Positions 23,715-31,256 of a stretch of DNA of 64,000 bases are shown piece after piece. Position numbers and translations under genes: made by a program. Under the pieces are notes generated by a model. That model worked only from the letters and a program-made list of their open reading frames with translations. It ran no database searches and was not told where the DNA came from. The stretch is from Xanthobacter sp. NM-25. Its GTDB lineage: Bacteria > Pseudomonadota > Alphaproteobacteria > Rhizobiales > Xanthobacteraceae. The stretch is from NCBI RefSeq assembly GCF_022138605.1, contig NZ_JACBFS010000001.1, positions 744,001 through 808,000 on the forward strand. Direction: 5' to 3'. The number at the start of each line of letters is the position of its first letter. Position 1 is the first letter of the stretch.

Positions 23715-25367
23715 ATGTATGTGTATGACGAGTTCGACCGCACCTTCCTCAAGGAGCGGGTCGCCGAGTTCCGGGACCAGGTGGCGCGCCGCCTGTCGGG
23801 GGCGCTGAACGAGGAAGAGTTCAAGCCCCTGCGGCTGATGAACGGGGTCTATCTGCAGCTGCACGCCTATATGCTGCGGGTGTGCATTCCCTATGGCACC
23901 CTGAGTGCCCCCCAGTTGCGCGCCCTTGCCCGGGTGGCCCGGCGCTATGACCGGGGCTATGGCCACTTCACCACCCGCCAGAACATCCAGTTCAACTGGA
24001 TCAAGCTCGCCGAGCTGCCGGACGCCATGGCCGAGCTGGCCGAAGTGGGCATCCACGGCATCCAGACCTCGGGCAATTGCATCCGCAACACCACCACCGA
24101 CGCCTGGGCCGGCGCCGCGCCCGACGAGATCGAGGACCCGCGCCTCTATGCGGAGATCATCCGCCAGTGGTCGACCCTCCACCCCGAGTTCACCTATCTG
24201 CCGCGCAAGTTCAAGATCGCCATCACCGCCGCCACCCATGATCGCGCGGCCATCCGCGTCCATGACGTGGGGCTGCGCCTGCACAAGCGCGACGGCGCCA
24301 TCGGCTTCGAGGTGCTGGTGGGCGGCGGGCTCGGCCGCACCCCCTATATCGGCAAGACCATCCGTGAGTTTCTGCCGAAGGAGGACCTGCTCTCCTATCT
24401 GGAAGCGATCCTGCGCACCTACAATCTGGGCGGCCGGCGCGACAATATCTACAAGGCCCGCATCAAGATCCAGGTGCATGAGATGGGCGCCGAGGCCTTC
24501 GCCGAGAAGGTGGAGGCGGAATGGCGCGCCCTCAAGGACGGCGCCTTAAGGCTCGACGACGCCGCCTTCGCCGACATCGCCAGCCGCTTCGCCGTGCCGG
24601 ATTTCGAGACGCTGCCCGACCGGCCGGCGGGGCTCACCGGCGCCCTCGCCGATCCCGCCTTCGCCCGCTGGCACGCCAATGCGGTGGCCCCGCACAAGGT
24701 GCCGGGCCATGCCATCGTCACCCTCTCGCTGAAGCCGGTGGGCGCCCCGCCCGGGGATTGCACCGCCGACCAAATGGACGCCATCGCCGATCTCGCCGAG
24801 CGCTATGGCTATGGCGAGATCCGCGTCGCCCACGAGCAGAACCTCACCTTCCCCCATGTGCGGCAGAAGGATCTGCCCGCTTTGTGGAAGGCGCTCGATG
24901 CCATCGGCGTCGCCACCCCCAATGTGGGCCTCGTCACCGACATCATCGCCTGCCCGGGCCTCGACTATTGCTCTTTGGCCAACACCCGCTCCATTCCCAT
25001 CGCCCAGCGCCTGTCGGAGCGGTTCGCCGATCACGCCAAGGCGGCGGAAATCGGCCGGCTGCATGTCAACATCTCCGGCTGCATCAATGCCTGCGGCCAT
25101 CACCATGTGGGCCATATCGGCATTCTCGGGGTGGAGAAGAAGGACGAGGAGTTCTTCCAGATCACCTTGGGCGGCAAGGCCAATTCCAAGGCCCGCATCG
25201 GCGAGCTGATCGGCCCGGCGATCCCCGAGAGCGAGATCGCCGATGCGGTGGAGCGGCTCATCGAGACCTATCTCGCGCTGCGCACCTCGCCCCAGGAAAC
25301 CTTCATCGCCGCGGTGGACCGCCTCGGCGTCGAGCCGTTCAAGGAGCGCGCCTATGCCCCTCGTTAA
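23715..25367 (+). CDS. cysI: Assimilatory sulfite reductase hemoprotein (nitrite/sulfite reductase family)
   Basis: A 550-residue siroheme/[4Fe-4S] reductase that carries out the six-electron reduction of sulfite to sulfide in the cytoplasm. Both ferredoxin-like half domains are present (YGHFTTRQNIQFNWIKL; YGEIRVAHEQNLTFPHV). The cluster and siroheme ligands are Cys413-x5-Cys419 and Cys456-x3-Cys460. No flavoprotein subunit (CysJ) is encoded nearby, so ferredoxin or another donor may supply electrons. The last 14 bases overlap the next gene. Sulfite rather than nitrite is favoured by the cysH and sulfate transport neighbours. Confidence 0.95.
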   Translation: MYVYDEFDRTFLKERVAEFRDQVARRLSGALNEEEFKPLRLMNGVYLQLHAYMLRVCIPYGTLSAPQLRALARVARRYDRGYGHFTTRQNIQFNWIKLAELPDAMAELAEVGIHGIQTSGNCIRNTTTDAWAGAAPDEIEDPRLYAEIIRQWSTLHPEFTYLPRKFKIAITAATHDRAAIRVHDVGLRLHKRDGAIGFEVLVGGGLGRTPYIGKTIREFLPKEDLLSYLEAILRTYNLGGRRDNIYKARIKIQVHEMGAEAFAEKVEAEWRALKDGALRLDDAAFADIASRFAVPDFETLPDRPAGLTGALADPAFARWHANAVAPHKVPGHAIVTLSLKPVGAPPGDCTADQMDAIADLAERYGYGEIRVAHEQNLTFPHVRQKDLPALWKALDAIGVATPNVGLVTDIIACPGLDYCSLANTRSIPIAQRLSERFADHAKAAEIGRLHVNISGCINACGHHHVGHIGILGVEKKDEEFFQITLGGKANSKARIGELIGPAIPESEIADAVERLIETYLALRTSPQETFIAAVDRLGVEPFKERAYAPR

Positions 25368-25848
25368 GTCCGGGGCCGTGACGGCCGATCCGTTCGTGCC
25401 CACCGCCGACGACGCGCCGTTGCCACAGGGTCCGGCGCTCATCTCCGCCGATCGCCTGCTGCGCGAGGGTGAAGCCCCGGCCGGCCGCAACGGCGCCCTG
25501 GGGGTGGTGTGGCCCAATGCCCGCGACGTGGCCGAGCTCGCGCCGCTGCTGTCGCGCCTCTCCCTCATCGCTCTGGTGTTCCCGAAGTTCCGGGATGGCC
25601 GGGCGTTCAGCCAGGCGCGGCTGCTGCGCGAGCGTTATGGCTTCACCGGCGAGCTGCGGGCCACCGGCAACGTGCTGCGGGACCAGGTGCTGATGATGGC
25701 CCGCGCCGGCTTCGATGCCTTCGAGGTGGAAAAGCCGGCCGATGCGGAGGCCTTCGCCGCCGCGCTCGGCAGCTACAGCGTGTTCTACCAGCCCACCGGC
25801 GACGGCCGGCCGACCGCCGCCGCCATCCGCCGCGCCGCAAGGGGATAG
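25354..25848 (+). CDS. DUF934 protein of the sulfate assimilation operon
   Basis: A 164-residue protein of the DUF934 family, regularly found between cysI and cysH in proteobacteria. Visible family features are VVWPNARDVAEL, the LVFPKFRDGRAFSQARLLRERYGF core and RDQVLMMARAGFDAFEV. The ATG overlaps the end of cysI by 14 bases and cysH follows after three bases, which argues for coupled expression and a joint role. It has been proposed to help sulfite reduction, but the mechanism is not established. No cofactor motif is obvious. Confidence 0.87.
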   Translation: MPLVKSGAVTADPFVPTADDAPLPQGPALISADRLLREGEAPAGRNGALGVVWPNARDVAELAPLLSRLSLIALVFPKFRDGRAFSQARLLRERYGFTGELRATGNVLRDQVLMMARAGFDAFEVEKPADAEAFAAALGSYSVFYQPTGDGRPTAAAIRRAARG

Positions 25849-25851
25849 GCC

Positions 25852-26562
25852 ATGAACGCCGTGAACCGCGCGCCGCTGCCCGTGGATGTGTTCGCCCTCG
25901 ATGCCCGCCTCAGGGCGGCCGAGCCCCGCGACATCCTCAAGGTGGCGCTCACCACCTTTCCCGGCCGCATCGCCGCCGTGTCGTCCTTCGGCACGGAATC
26001 GGTGGTGCTGCTGCACCTGATCGCCCAGCTTGATCCGGCCACGCCGATCCTGTTCCTGGATACCGGCCACCTGTTTCCCGAAACCCTCGCCTATCGCGAC
26101 GAACTGATCGCCCTCCTGGGCCTGACCGGGGTTATCACCCTCGCCCCCGATCCGGCGGCGCTGGCGGCGCGCGACGGTGACAGCGGCCTGTGGTCCACCG
26201 ATCCCGACGCCTGCTGCGCGGTGCGCAAGGTGGAGCCCCTGGCCCGCGGCCTTGCGCCCTATGCGGCCTGGATCAACGGCCGCAAGCGTTACCAGGCGCA
26301 GACCCGCGCCGCCATCGCCGTGGTGGAAGGCGACGGCGCCCGGGTGAAGTTCAACCCGCTGGCCGCCATGGGGCGTGAGGATCTCCTCGCTTATATGGAC
26401 GCCCATGCCTTGCCCCACCATCCGCTGGAGAAGCACGGCTTCGCCTCCATCGGCTGCATGCCCTGCACCTCGCGGGTGAAGCCCGGAGAGGATCCCCGGG
26501 CCGGACGCTGGCGCGGCCGCGCCAAGACCGAGTGCGGCATCCACCTCGGTGAAGGCATTTGA
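25852..26562 (+). CDS. cysH: APS-type CysH reductase (adenylylsulfate reductase, thioredoxin-dependent)
   Basis: A 236-residue reductase that releases sulfite from activated sulfate. The catalytic Cys228 is in the C-terminal ECGIHL. The pair Cys121-Cys122 and Cys202-x2-Cys205 are the four ligands of the [4Fe-4S] cluster that marks assimilatory adenylylsulfate (APS) reductases and is absent from PAPS-only enzymes. So the cell probably reduces APS directly, with thioredoxin as donor. The nucleotide-binding SSFGTES loop is at residues 44-50. It is the last gene of the first cys block; the sulfate transporter genes start 188 bases later. Confidence 0.93.
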   Translation: MNAVNRAPLPVDVFALDARLRAAEPRDILKVALTTFPGRIAAVSSFGTESVVLLHLIAQLDPATPILFLDTGHLFPETLAYRDELIALLGLTGVITLAPDPAALAARDGDSGLWSTDPDACCAVRKVEPLARGLAPYAAWINGRKRYQAQTRAAIAVVEGDGARVKFNPLAAMGREDLLAYMDAHALPHHPLEKHGFASIGCMPCTSRVKPGEDPRAGRWRGRAKTECGIHLGEGI

Positions 26563-26572
26563 GGCCAAGGCA

Positions 26573-26580
26573 TTTTACAC
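26573..26580 (+). promoter_or_regulatory. Copy of the cys-locus TTTTACAY element upstream of sbp
   Basis: TTTTACAC, the element repeated upstream of the DUF2849-cysI operon, recurs in the AT-rich stretch 11 bases after cysH. Weaker look-alikes follow at the same 29-bp phase (26602 and 26631). A possible sigma70 pair, TTGAAA at 26591 and TTCTAT at 26614, follows it. Confidence 0.45.
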
Positions 26581-26709
26581 TGATAACGCGTTGAAATCAG
26601 GTTTAAACTTTATTTCTATGGATTTTGTAGAATTACGCATTGACCGGCGGTGAAAGGGATGCCATCGTCTGCTGCATTCCTGGAAGAGCCCCATTCGGGG
26701 GTTCCCTTT

Positions 26710-26729
26710 GGGCCCCGCTCCCGGGGCCC
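26710..26729 (+). promoter_or_regulatory. Leader hairpin upstream of sbp
   Basis: GGGCCCCG (26710-26717) and CGGGGCCC (26722-26729) pair perfectly around a CTCC tetraloop, 21 bases before the sbp start and just ahead of its GGAGG. It could act as a terminator-like attenuator or a stability element. Confidence 0.4.
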
Positions 26730-26750
26730 CACCGATCACCGGAGGCTGTC

Positions 26751-27818
26751 ATGCCCATTCGTTCCGCGCGCCGCTCCGCTCTGACCCGCCGCCTTTCGCG
26801 CCGGAGCTTCGGCGCCTGCCTCGGTGGCGCGGCGCTGGCCATGGGACTAGGCATGGGTCTGGGTTCCGCGCCAGCCCGGGCGGCGGAGACCACCCTGCTC
26901 AACGTCTCCTATGACCCCACCCGCGAGCTTTATTCGGCCGTCAACAAAGCCTTCATCGCCGAATGGGAGAAGGCCCACCCCGGCGATCACCTCACCATCC
27001 GCCAGTCCCACGGCGGCTCCGGCAAGCAGGCCCGCTCGGTAATCGACGGCCTGGATGCGGACGTGGTAACGCTGGCCCTCGCCTATGACATCGACGCCAT
27101 CGCCGAGCGCGGTGCCCTGGCCAAGGACTGGCAGAAGCGCCTGCCCGACAACTCCTCCCCTTATACCTCCACCATCGTGTTCCTGGTGCGCAAGGGCAAT
27201 CCCAAGGGCATCAAGGATTGGGACGACCTGGTGAAGCCGGGCATCAAGGTGGTGACGCCGAACCCCAAGACCTCCGGCGGCGCCCGCTGGAACTATCTGG
27301 CGGCCTGGGGCTATGCCCTGCAGAAGACCGGCGGCGACGAGGCCAAGGCCAGGGACTTCGTGAAGGCGCTGTTCAAGAACGCGCCGGTGCTCGACACCGG
27401 TGCCCGCGGCTCCACCGTCACCTTTGTGGAGCGCGGCATCGGCGACGTGCTCATCGCCTGGGAGAACGAGGCCTATCTCTCGGTCAACGAGCTCGGCCCC
27501 GATAAGTTCGACATCATCACCCCCTCCCTCTCCATCCTGGCCGAGCCGCCGGTGGCGGTGGTGGACAAGGTGGTGGACAAGAAGGGCACCCGCGCCATCG
27601 CCGAGGAGTATCTCAAGTTCCTCTACACCCCCGCCGGCCAGGAGATCGCCGCCAAGAACTACTATCGCCCGCGCGATGAGCAGGTGGCGGCCAAGTTCAA
27701 GGACACCTTTGCCCCGGTGAAGCTGTTCACCATCGACGAGGTGTTCGGCGGCTGGCAGAAGGCCCAGAAGACCCACTTCTCCGATGGCGGCGTGTTCGAC
27801 GAGATCTATGCCAACTGA
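26751..27818 (+). CDS. sbp: Periplasmic sulfate-binding protein of ABC transporter
   Basis: A 355-residue sulfate/thiosulfate-binding protein. The long signal region has a twin-arginine-like SRRSFGA followed by a hydrophobic core ending in APARA, so export by Tat is possible. The mature protein has the family marks: LNVSYDPTRELY, QSHGGSGKQARSVIDGLDADVVTLA, and NPKTSGGARWNYLAAWGYA. It delivers sulfate to the CysT/CysW channel. ATG 26751 has GGAGG at the right distance. It is first in the transporter operon and is separated from cysT by 161 bases with a strong hairpin. Confidence 0.95.
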   Translation: MPIRSARRSALTRRLSRRSFGACLGGAALAMGLGMGLGSAPARAAETTLLNVSYDPTRELYSAVNKAFIAEWEKAHPGDHLTIRQSHGGSGKQARSVIDGLDADVVTLALAYDIDAIAERGALAKDWQKRLPDNSSPYTSTIVFLVRKGNPKGIKDWDDLVKPGIKVVTPNPKTSGGARWNYLAAWGYALQKTGGDEAKARDFVKALFKNAPVLDTGARGSTVTFVERGIGDVLIAWENEAYLSVNELGPDKFDIITPSLSILAEPPVAVVDKVVDKKGTRAIAEEYLKFLYTPAGQEIAAKNYYRPRDEQVAAKFKDTFAPVKLFTIDEVFGGWQKAQKTHFSDGGVFDEIYAN

Positions 27819-27856
27819 GACGACCTCACCGGCGGGCCGTTGCGCCCGCCCCCTTC

Positions 27857-27887
27857 GACCGCGTGCCGGCCCGGCCGGCGCGCGGTC
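27857..27887 (+). promoter_or_regulatory. Intercistronic hairpin between sbp and cysT
   Basis: GACCGCG (27857-27863) pairs with CGCGGTC (27881-27887), and inner GCCGGC copies (27865-27870 and 27874-27879) extend the stem. In ABC operons such hairpins commonly stabilise or partly terminate the mRNA after the binding-protein gene, giving more binding protein than permease. Confidence 0.55.
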
Positions 27888-27979
27888 TGGCCCGGCCTTC
27901 CACAGGCGGCCGCCGCAAACACCCCTTCCCCTTGATCGAGCGCACGACGTTCCCCCTGGTGAGGCGCTATAATTCCACA

Positions 27980-28828
27980 ATGACCGCGTCCCGCCTCACC
28001 CTGCGCCATCCGAGCGTCATTCCCGGCTTCGGGCTCACCCTCGGGCTCACCCTCACCTGGCTGAGCCTGATCGTGCTGCTGCCGTTGTCGGCGCTGTTCA
28101 TCAAGACCAGCGAGATCAGCTTCGCCCGCTTCCTCACCATCGTCACCAGCGAGCGCACCCTGCACGCGCTGCAGATCTCCTTCGGCCTGTCGCTGGCGGC
28201 GGCGGCGGTGAACGTGGTGTTCGGCGCCATCGTGGTGTGGGTGCTGGTGCGCTATGACTTTCCCCTGAAGCGGGTGGTGGATGCGCTCATCGACATCCCC
28301 TTCGCTCTGCCCACCGCCGTCGCCGGCATCGCCCTGACCGCGCTCTATGCGGAAAACGGCTGGATCGGCAGCCTGCTGGCGCCGCTCGGCATCCAAGTGT
28401 CGTTCACCCCCCTCGGCATTCTGGTGGCGCTCATCTTCATCGGCCTGCCGTTCGTGGTGCGCACGGTGCAGCCGGTGCTGGCCGATCTCGACGCGGAGCT
28501 GGAGGAGGCCGCCGCCAGCCTCGGCGCGGTGCGCAGCCAGACCATCTGGCGGGTCATCGTGCCCTCGGTCTGGCCCGCCCTGCTCACCGGCTTCGCCCTG
28601 GCCTTCGCCCGGGCGGTGGGTGAATACGGCTCCGTCATCTTCATCGCCGGCAATCTGCCCGGCATCTCCGAAATCGCCCCGCTGCTCATCGTGATCCGGC
28701 TGGAGGAGTTCCGCTATGCGGATGCCACCGCCATCGCCGTGGTGATGCTCCTGGCCTCGTTTGCCCTGCTGCTGGTCATCAACCGCCTGCAGCGCTGGAG
28801 CGAGCTGCGGGGAGGCAAAGCGTCGTGA
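27980..28828 (+). CDS. cysT: Sulfate ABC transporter permease CysT
   Basis: A 282-residue inner-membrane permease with about six helices. The EAA loop that contacts the ATPase is LEEAAASLGAVRSQTIWRVI. Typical CysT phrases are IDIPFALPTAVAGIALT and FARAVGEYGSVIFIAGN. The ATG at 27980 has no good ribosome site and sits just after a TATAAT by chance, so the true start may differ; a longer in-frame start at 27863 lies in the hairpin region and is unlikely. The stop overlaps the cysW GTG by four bases. Confidence 0.93.
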   Translation: MTASRLTLRHPSVIPGFGLTLGLTLTWLSLIVLLPLSALFIKTSEISFARFLTIVTSERTLHALQISFGLSLAAAAVNVVFGAIVVWVLVRYDFPLKRVVDALIDIPFALPTAVAGIALTALYAENGWIGSLLAPLGIQVSFTPLGILVALIFIGLPFVVRTVQPVLADLDAELEEAAASLGAVRSQTIWRVIVPSVWPALLTGFALAFARAVGEYGSVIFIAGNLPGISEIAPLLIVIRLEEFRYADATAIAVVMLLASFALLLVINRLQRWSELRGGKAS

Positions 28829-29754
28829 CCGGAACTGTCGTGACCTTGACCGAACCCCATCCCGTCCGCGGCGCCAGCGAGGGCCTGCCCAGCGCGGTGG
28901 CGGAGGCCCCGGCCTACACCGCCCGCGCGCCCCGCCCGGTCAACACCGAGCCCGTCGCGGTACGGGTCGCCCTCACCGCGGTGGCGCTGGCCTTTCTCGG
29001 CCTGTTCATCGGCCTGCCGCTGGTGGTGGTGTTCGTCGAGGCGTTCAAGCATGGCCTCGGCGCCTATCTCGACGCCCTCGTCGACCCCGACGCCCTCGCC
29101 GCGATCCGCCTCACCCTCCTCGTCGCGCTGATCTCGGTGAGCGCCAACCTGGTATTCGGCCTGGTGGCCTCCTGGGCCATCGCCAAGTTCGACTTCGCCG
29201 GCAAGACCTTCCTCATCACCTTGATCGACCTGCCGTTTTCCGTGTCCCCGGTGGTCGCTGGCCTGGTCTATGTGCTGCTGTTCGGCGCCCAGGGCCTGTT
29301 CGGATCGTGGCTGCAGGACTGGGACATCAAGATCATCTTCGCCCTGCCCGGAATCGTCCTCGCCACCATCTTCGTGACCTTCCCCTTCGTCGCCCGGGAG
29401 CTGATTCCCCTGATGCAGGAACAAGGTACGGCGGAGGAGGAAGCCGCGGTGTCGCTCGGCGCCTCCGGGCTGTCCACCTTCTTCCGGGTCACTTTGCCCA
29501 ATGTGAAATGGGCGCTGCTCTATGGCGTCCTGCTCTGCAACGCCCGCGCCATGGGCGAGTTCGGGGCGGTGTCGGTGGTGTCCGGCCACATCCGCGGCCT
29601 CACCAACACCATGCCGCTGCATATCGAAATCCTGTACAATGAGTATCAGTTCGTCGCCTCCTTCGCGGTGGCGTCCCTCCTGGCCTTGCTCGCGCTCGTG
29701 ACGCTGATCGCCAAGACCATTCTTGAACACCGCCTTGCAGAGGAAGAGCGATGA
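28825..29754 (+). CDS. cysW: Sulfate ABC transporter permease CysW
   Basis: A 309-residue permease, the partner of CysT. It starts with GTG within a GTGA overlap with cysT, preceded by GGGGAGG. About 50 non-conserved residues precede the first helix (ALTAVALAFLGLFIGLPLVVVFVEAF). The EAA loop is EEEAAVSLGASGLSTFFRVTLP, and ARAMGEFGAVSVVSGHIRG is typical of CysW. The last helices are followed by an ATGA overlap with cysA. Function and complex are clear from sequence and context. Confidence 0.95.
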   Translation: MTGTVVTLTEPHPVRGASEGLPSAVAEAPAYTARAPRPVNTEPVAVRVALTAVALAFLGLFIGLPLVVVFVEAFKHGLGAYLDALVDPDALAAIRLTLLVALISVSANLVFGLVASWAIAKFDFAGKTFLITLIDLPFSVSPVVAGLVYVLLFGAQGLFGSWLQDWDIKIIFALPGIVLATIFVTFPFVARELIPLMQEQGTAEEEAAVSLGASGLSTFFRVTLPNVKWALLYGVLLCNARAMGEFGAVSVVSGHIRGLTNTMPLHIEILYNEYQFVASFAVASLLALLALVTLIAKTILEHRLAEEER

Positions 29755-30794
29755 GCATCGACGTCGTCGGCGTCACCAAGCGCTTCAAGTCCTTTACCGC
29801 GCTGGATAATGTCAGCCTGGAGATCCGCTCCGGCGAGCTGGTGGCGCTGCTCGGCCCGTCCGGCTCCGGCAAGACCACCCTCCTGCGCATCATCGCCGGG
29901 CTCGACTGGCCCGATGCCGGCGCCGTGCGGTTCGACGGCGAGGACGCGCTCGACCGCTCAGTGCGCGAGCGCAACGTGGGCTTCGTGTTCCAGCATTATG
30001 CCTTGTTCCGGCACATGAGCGTGTTCGAGAACGTGGCCTTCGGCCTCCGGGTCCGGCGCGGCGCCGACAAGCTGCCGGAGGCCGCCATCCGCGCCAAGGT
30101 CAACGAGCTGTTGTCCCTGGTACAGATCGACTGGCTGGCCGAGCGCTATCCCGCCCAACTCTCCGGCGGCCAGCGCCAGCGGGTGGCACTGGCGCGGGCG
30201 CTCGCCATCTCGCCCCGGGTGCTGCTGCTGGACGAGCCGTTCGGCGCCCTCGACGCCAAGGTGCGCAAGGAGCTGCGCCGCTGGCTGCGCCACCTGCACG
30301 AGGAGTTGCCGGTGACCTCGGTGCTCGTCACCCACGACCAGGAAGAAGCCCTGGAGCTGGCCGACCGGGTGGTGGTGATGGGCCGTGGCAAGATCGAGCA
30401 GGTGGGCACGCCGGCCGATGTCTATGATGATCCGGCCACCGCCTTTGTCCATGATTTCATTGGCGAAACCATCGCCTTCCCCGGCCTCGCGCGGTCCGGC
30501 AGCCTGTATCTCGGCGATCGGGCGCTGGGGCTCGATGCCCAGGGGCTGGGCGATGGCCCGGCCCGCATCCTCGCCCGCCCGCACGATGTCGAGATCGCCG
30601 ACCCGGCGGCGAGCCCGTTCGCCGGCCGGGTGCTGGCGGTGCGCACCTTCGGCCCCAACCGCCGGGCGGACGTGGAAATCGCCAACGACGGCGGCCCGCT
30701 GGTGATCGAGGCCGCCGTGCCGCGCGACCAGAGCCTGGATGTCGGCACGAAGGTCGGCCTCAAGCCCCATCGCTACAAGGTGTTCGCCGCCTGA
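29751..30794 (+). CDS. cysA: Sulfate ABC transporter ATP-binding protein CysA
   Basis: A 347-residue ATPase that powers sulfate import. Walker A GPSGSGKTT is at residues 35-43; the signature LSGGQRQR begins near 137; Walker B is LLLDEPFGALD; and the switch His is in LVTHDQEEA. The C-terminal ~100 residues form a TOBE-like regulatory domain (ARPHDVEIADP). The ATG overlaps the cysW stop by four bases. It is the last gene of the transporter operon; a 10-bp hairpin lies 54 bases downstream. Confidence 0.96.
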   Translation: MSIDVVGVTKRFKSFTALDNVSLEIRSGELVALLGPSGSGKTTLLRIIAGLDWPDAGAVRFDGEDALDRSVRERNVGFVFQHYALFRHMSVFENVAFGLRVRRGADKLPEAAIRAKVNELLSLVQIDWLAERYPAQLSGGQRQRVALARALAISPRVLLLDEPFGALDAKVRKELRRWLRHLHEELPVTSVLVTHDQEEALELADRVVVMGRGKIEQVGTPADVYDDPATAFVHDFIGETIAFPGLARSGSLYLGDRALGLDAQGLGDGPARILARPHDVEIADPAASPFAGRVLAVRTFGPNRRADVEIANDGGPLVIEAAVPRDQSLDVGTKVGLKPHRYKVFAA

Positions 30795-30847
30795 GGCCGA
30801 TCCGGCGGCTTCGACCCTTTTTCGCCATGAGCGCATGGTGAATGATG

Positions 30848-30881
30848 CCCAAGGTTCTTGAGCTTTCTCATGAACCTTGGG
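30848..30881 (+). terminator. Hairpins downstream of cysA
   Basis: CCCAAGGTTC (30848-30857) and GAACCTTGGG (30872-30881) pair perfectly around 14 bases, the likely end of the cys transporter transcript. Further short hairpins follow in the same 226-base gap: CCCGGTC-GAA-GACCGGG at 30918-30934 and TCTCGC/GCGAGA at 30985-31003. No T-run is seen, and no gene is evident in the gap. Confidence 0.55.
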
Positions 30882-31020
30882 ACAAGCTCGCGCGGCGCTT
30901 GAGCGAAGCCACTTGGGCCCGGTCGAAGACCGGGACCGATGGCAGATGGCGTCCACGCGTGATGCGTCGCAACCGTTAGAGCGTTCTCGCGCGACAAGCG
31001 AGAGGTGAGGAGACCCGCCC

Positions 31021-31209
31021 GTGCCGCCGCTGTTCATTGTCGCCCTGGGCGCCCTCGGCGCCGCCGCTCTGGTGAAGGTGATCGCGGCGGAGAGCCGGCG
31101 GGTCAACGACACCCTCAAGCGCCAGCAGGCCGCCGACGCGGGCGAGTTGAAGACCATTCCCCTGGAGCGGGACCCCAAGACCGGCGACTACCGTCCCCGC
31201 CAGGGCTAA
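31021..31209 (+). CDS. Small single-span membrane protein of unknown function
   Basis: A 62-residue protein: a hydrophobic N-terminal helix (PLFIVALGALGAAALVKVIAAE) followed by a charged tail ending in LERDPKTGDYRPRQG. It starts with GTG and has GAGGAG about eight bases upstream. The codon use matches neighbouring genes, and I recall similar short proteins in other Hyphomicrobiales, so it is probably real. No function is recognised. It is convergent with fhs, with a symmetrical hairpin between them. Confidence 0.7.
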   Translation: MPPLFIVALGALGAAALVKVIAAESRRVNDTLKRQQAADAGELKTIPLERDPKTGDYRPRQG

Positions 31210-31218
31210 TCGCCAGCC

Positions 31219-31240
31219 CGGATCAGCGTTCACTGATCCG
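31219..31240. terminator. Bidirectional hairpin between small ORF and fhs
   Basis: CGGATCAG (31219-31226) and CTGATCCG (31233-31240) are perfectly complementary around a six-base loop, ten bases after the small ORF stop and about 17 bases beyond the fhs stop. Confidence 0.65.
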
Positions 31241-31256
31241 CTTGGCCCCACCGGCC

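Noticed and set aside
26640..26750. A cysteine-containing leader peptide (Cys-Cys codons) upstream of sbp
   Set aside because: The frame with the adjacent Cys codons runs on without a stop into sbp itself, so it is not a separate leader; the other short frame (26617-26652) has no Cys.
27968..27973. Perfect TATAAT just before cysT
   Set aside because: It lies only seven bases from the cysT ATG, leaves no room for a leader, and has no -35 box at the right distance. It is probably chance.
30795..31020. A non-coding RNA gene in the hairpin-rich gap after cysA
   Set aside because: Three short hairpins are present but no promoter, no conserved RNA family pattern and no distinct terminator for such an RNA; the first hairpin is explained as the cysA terminator.
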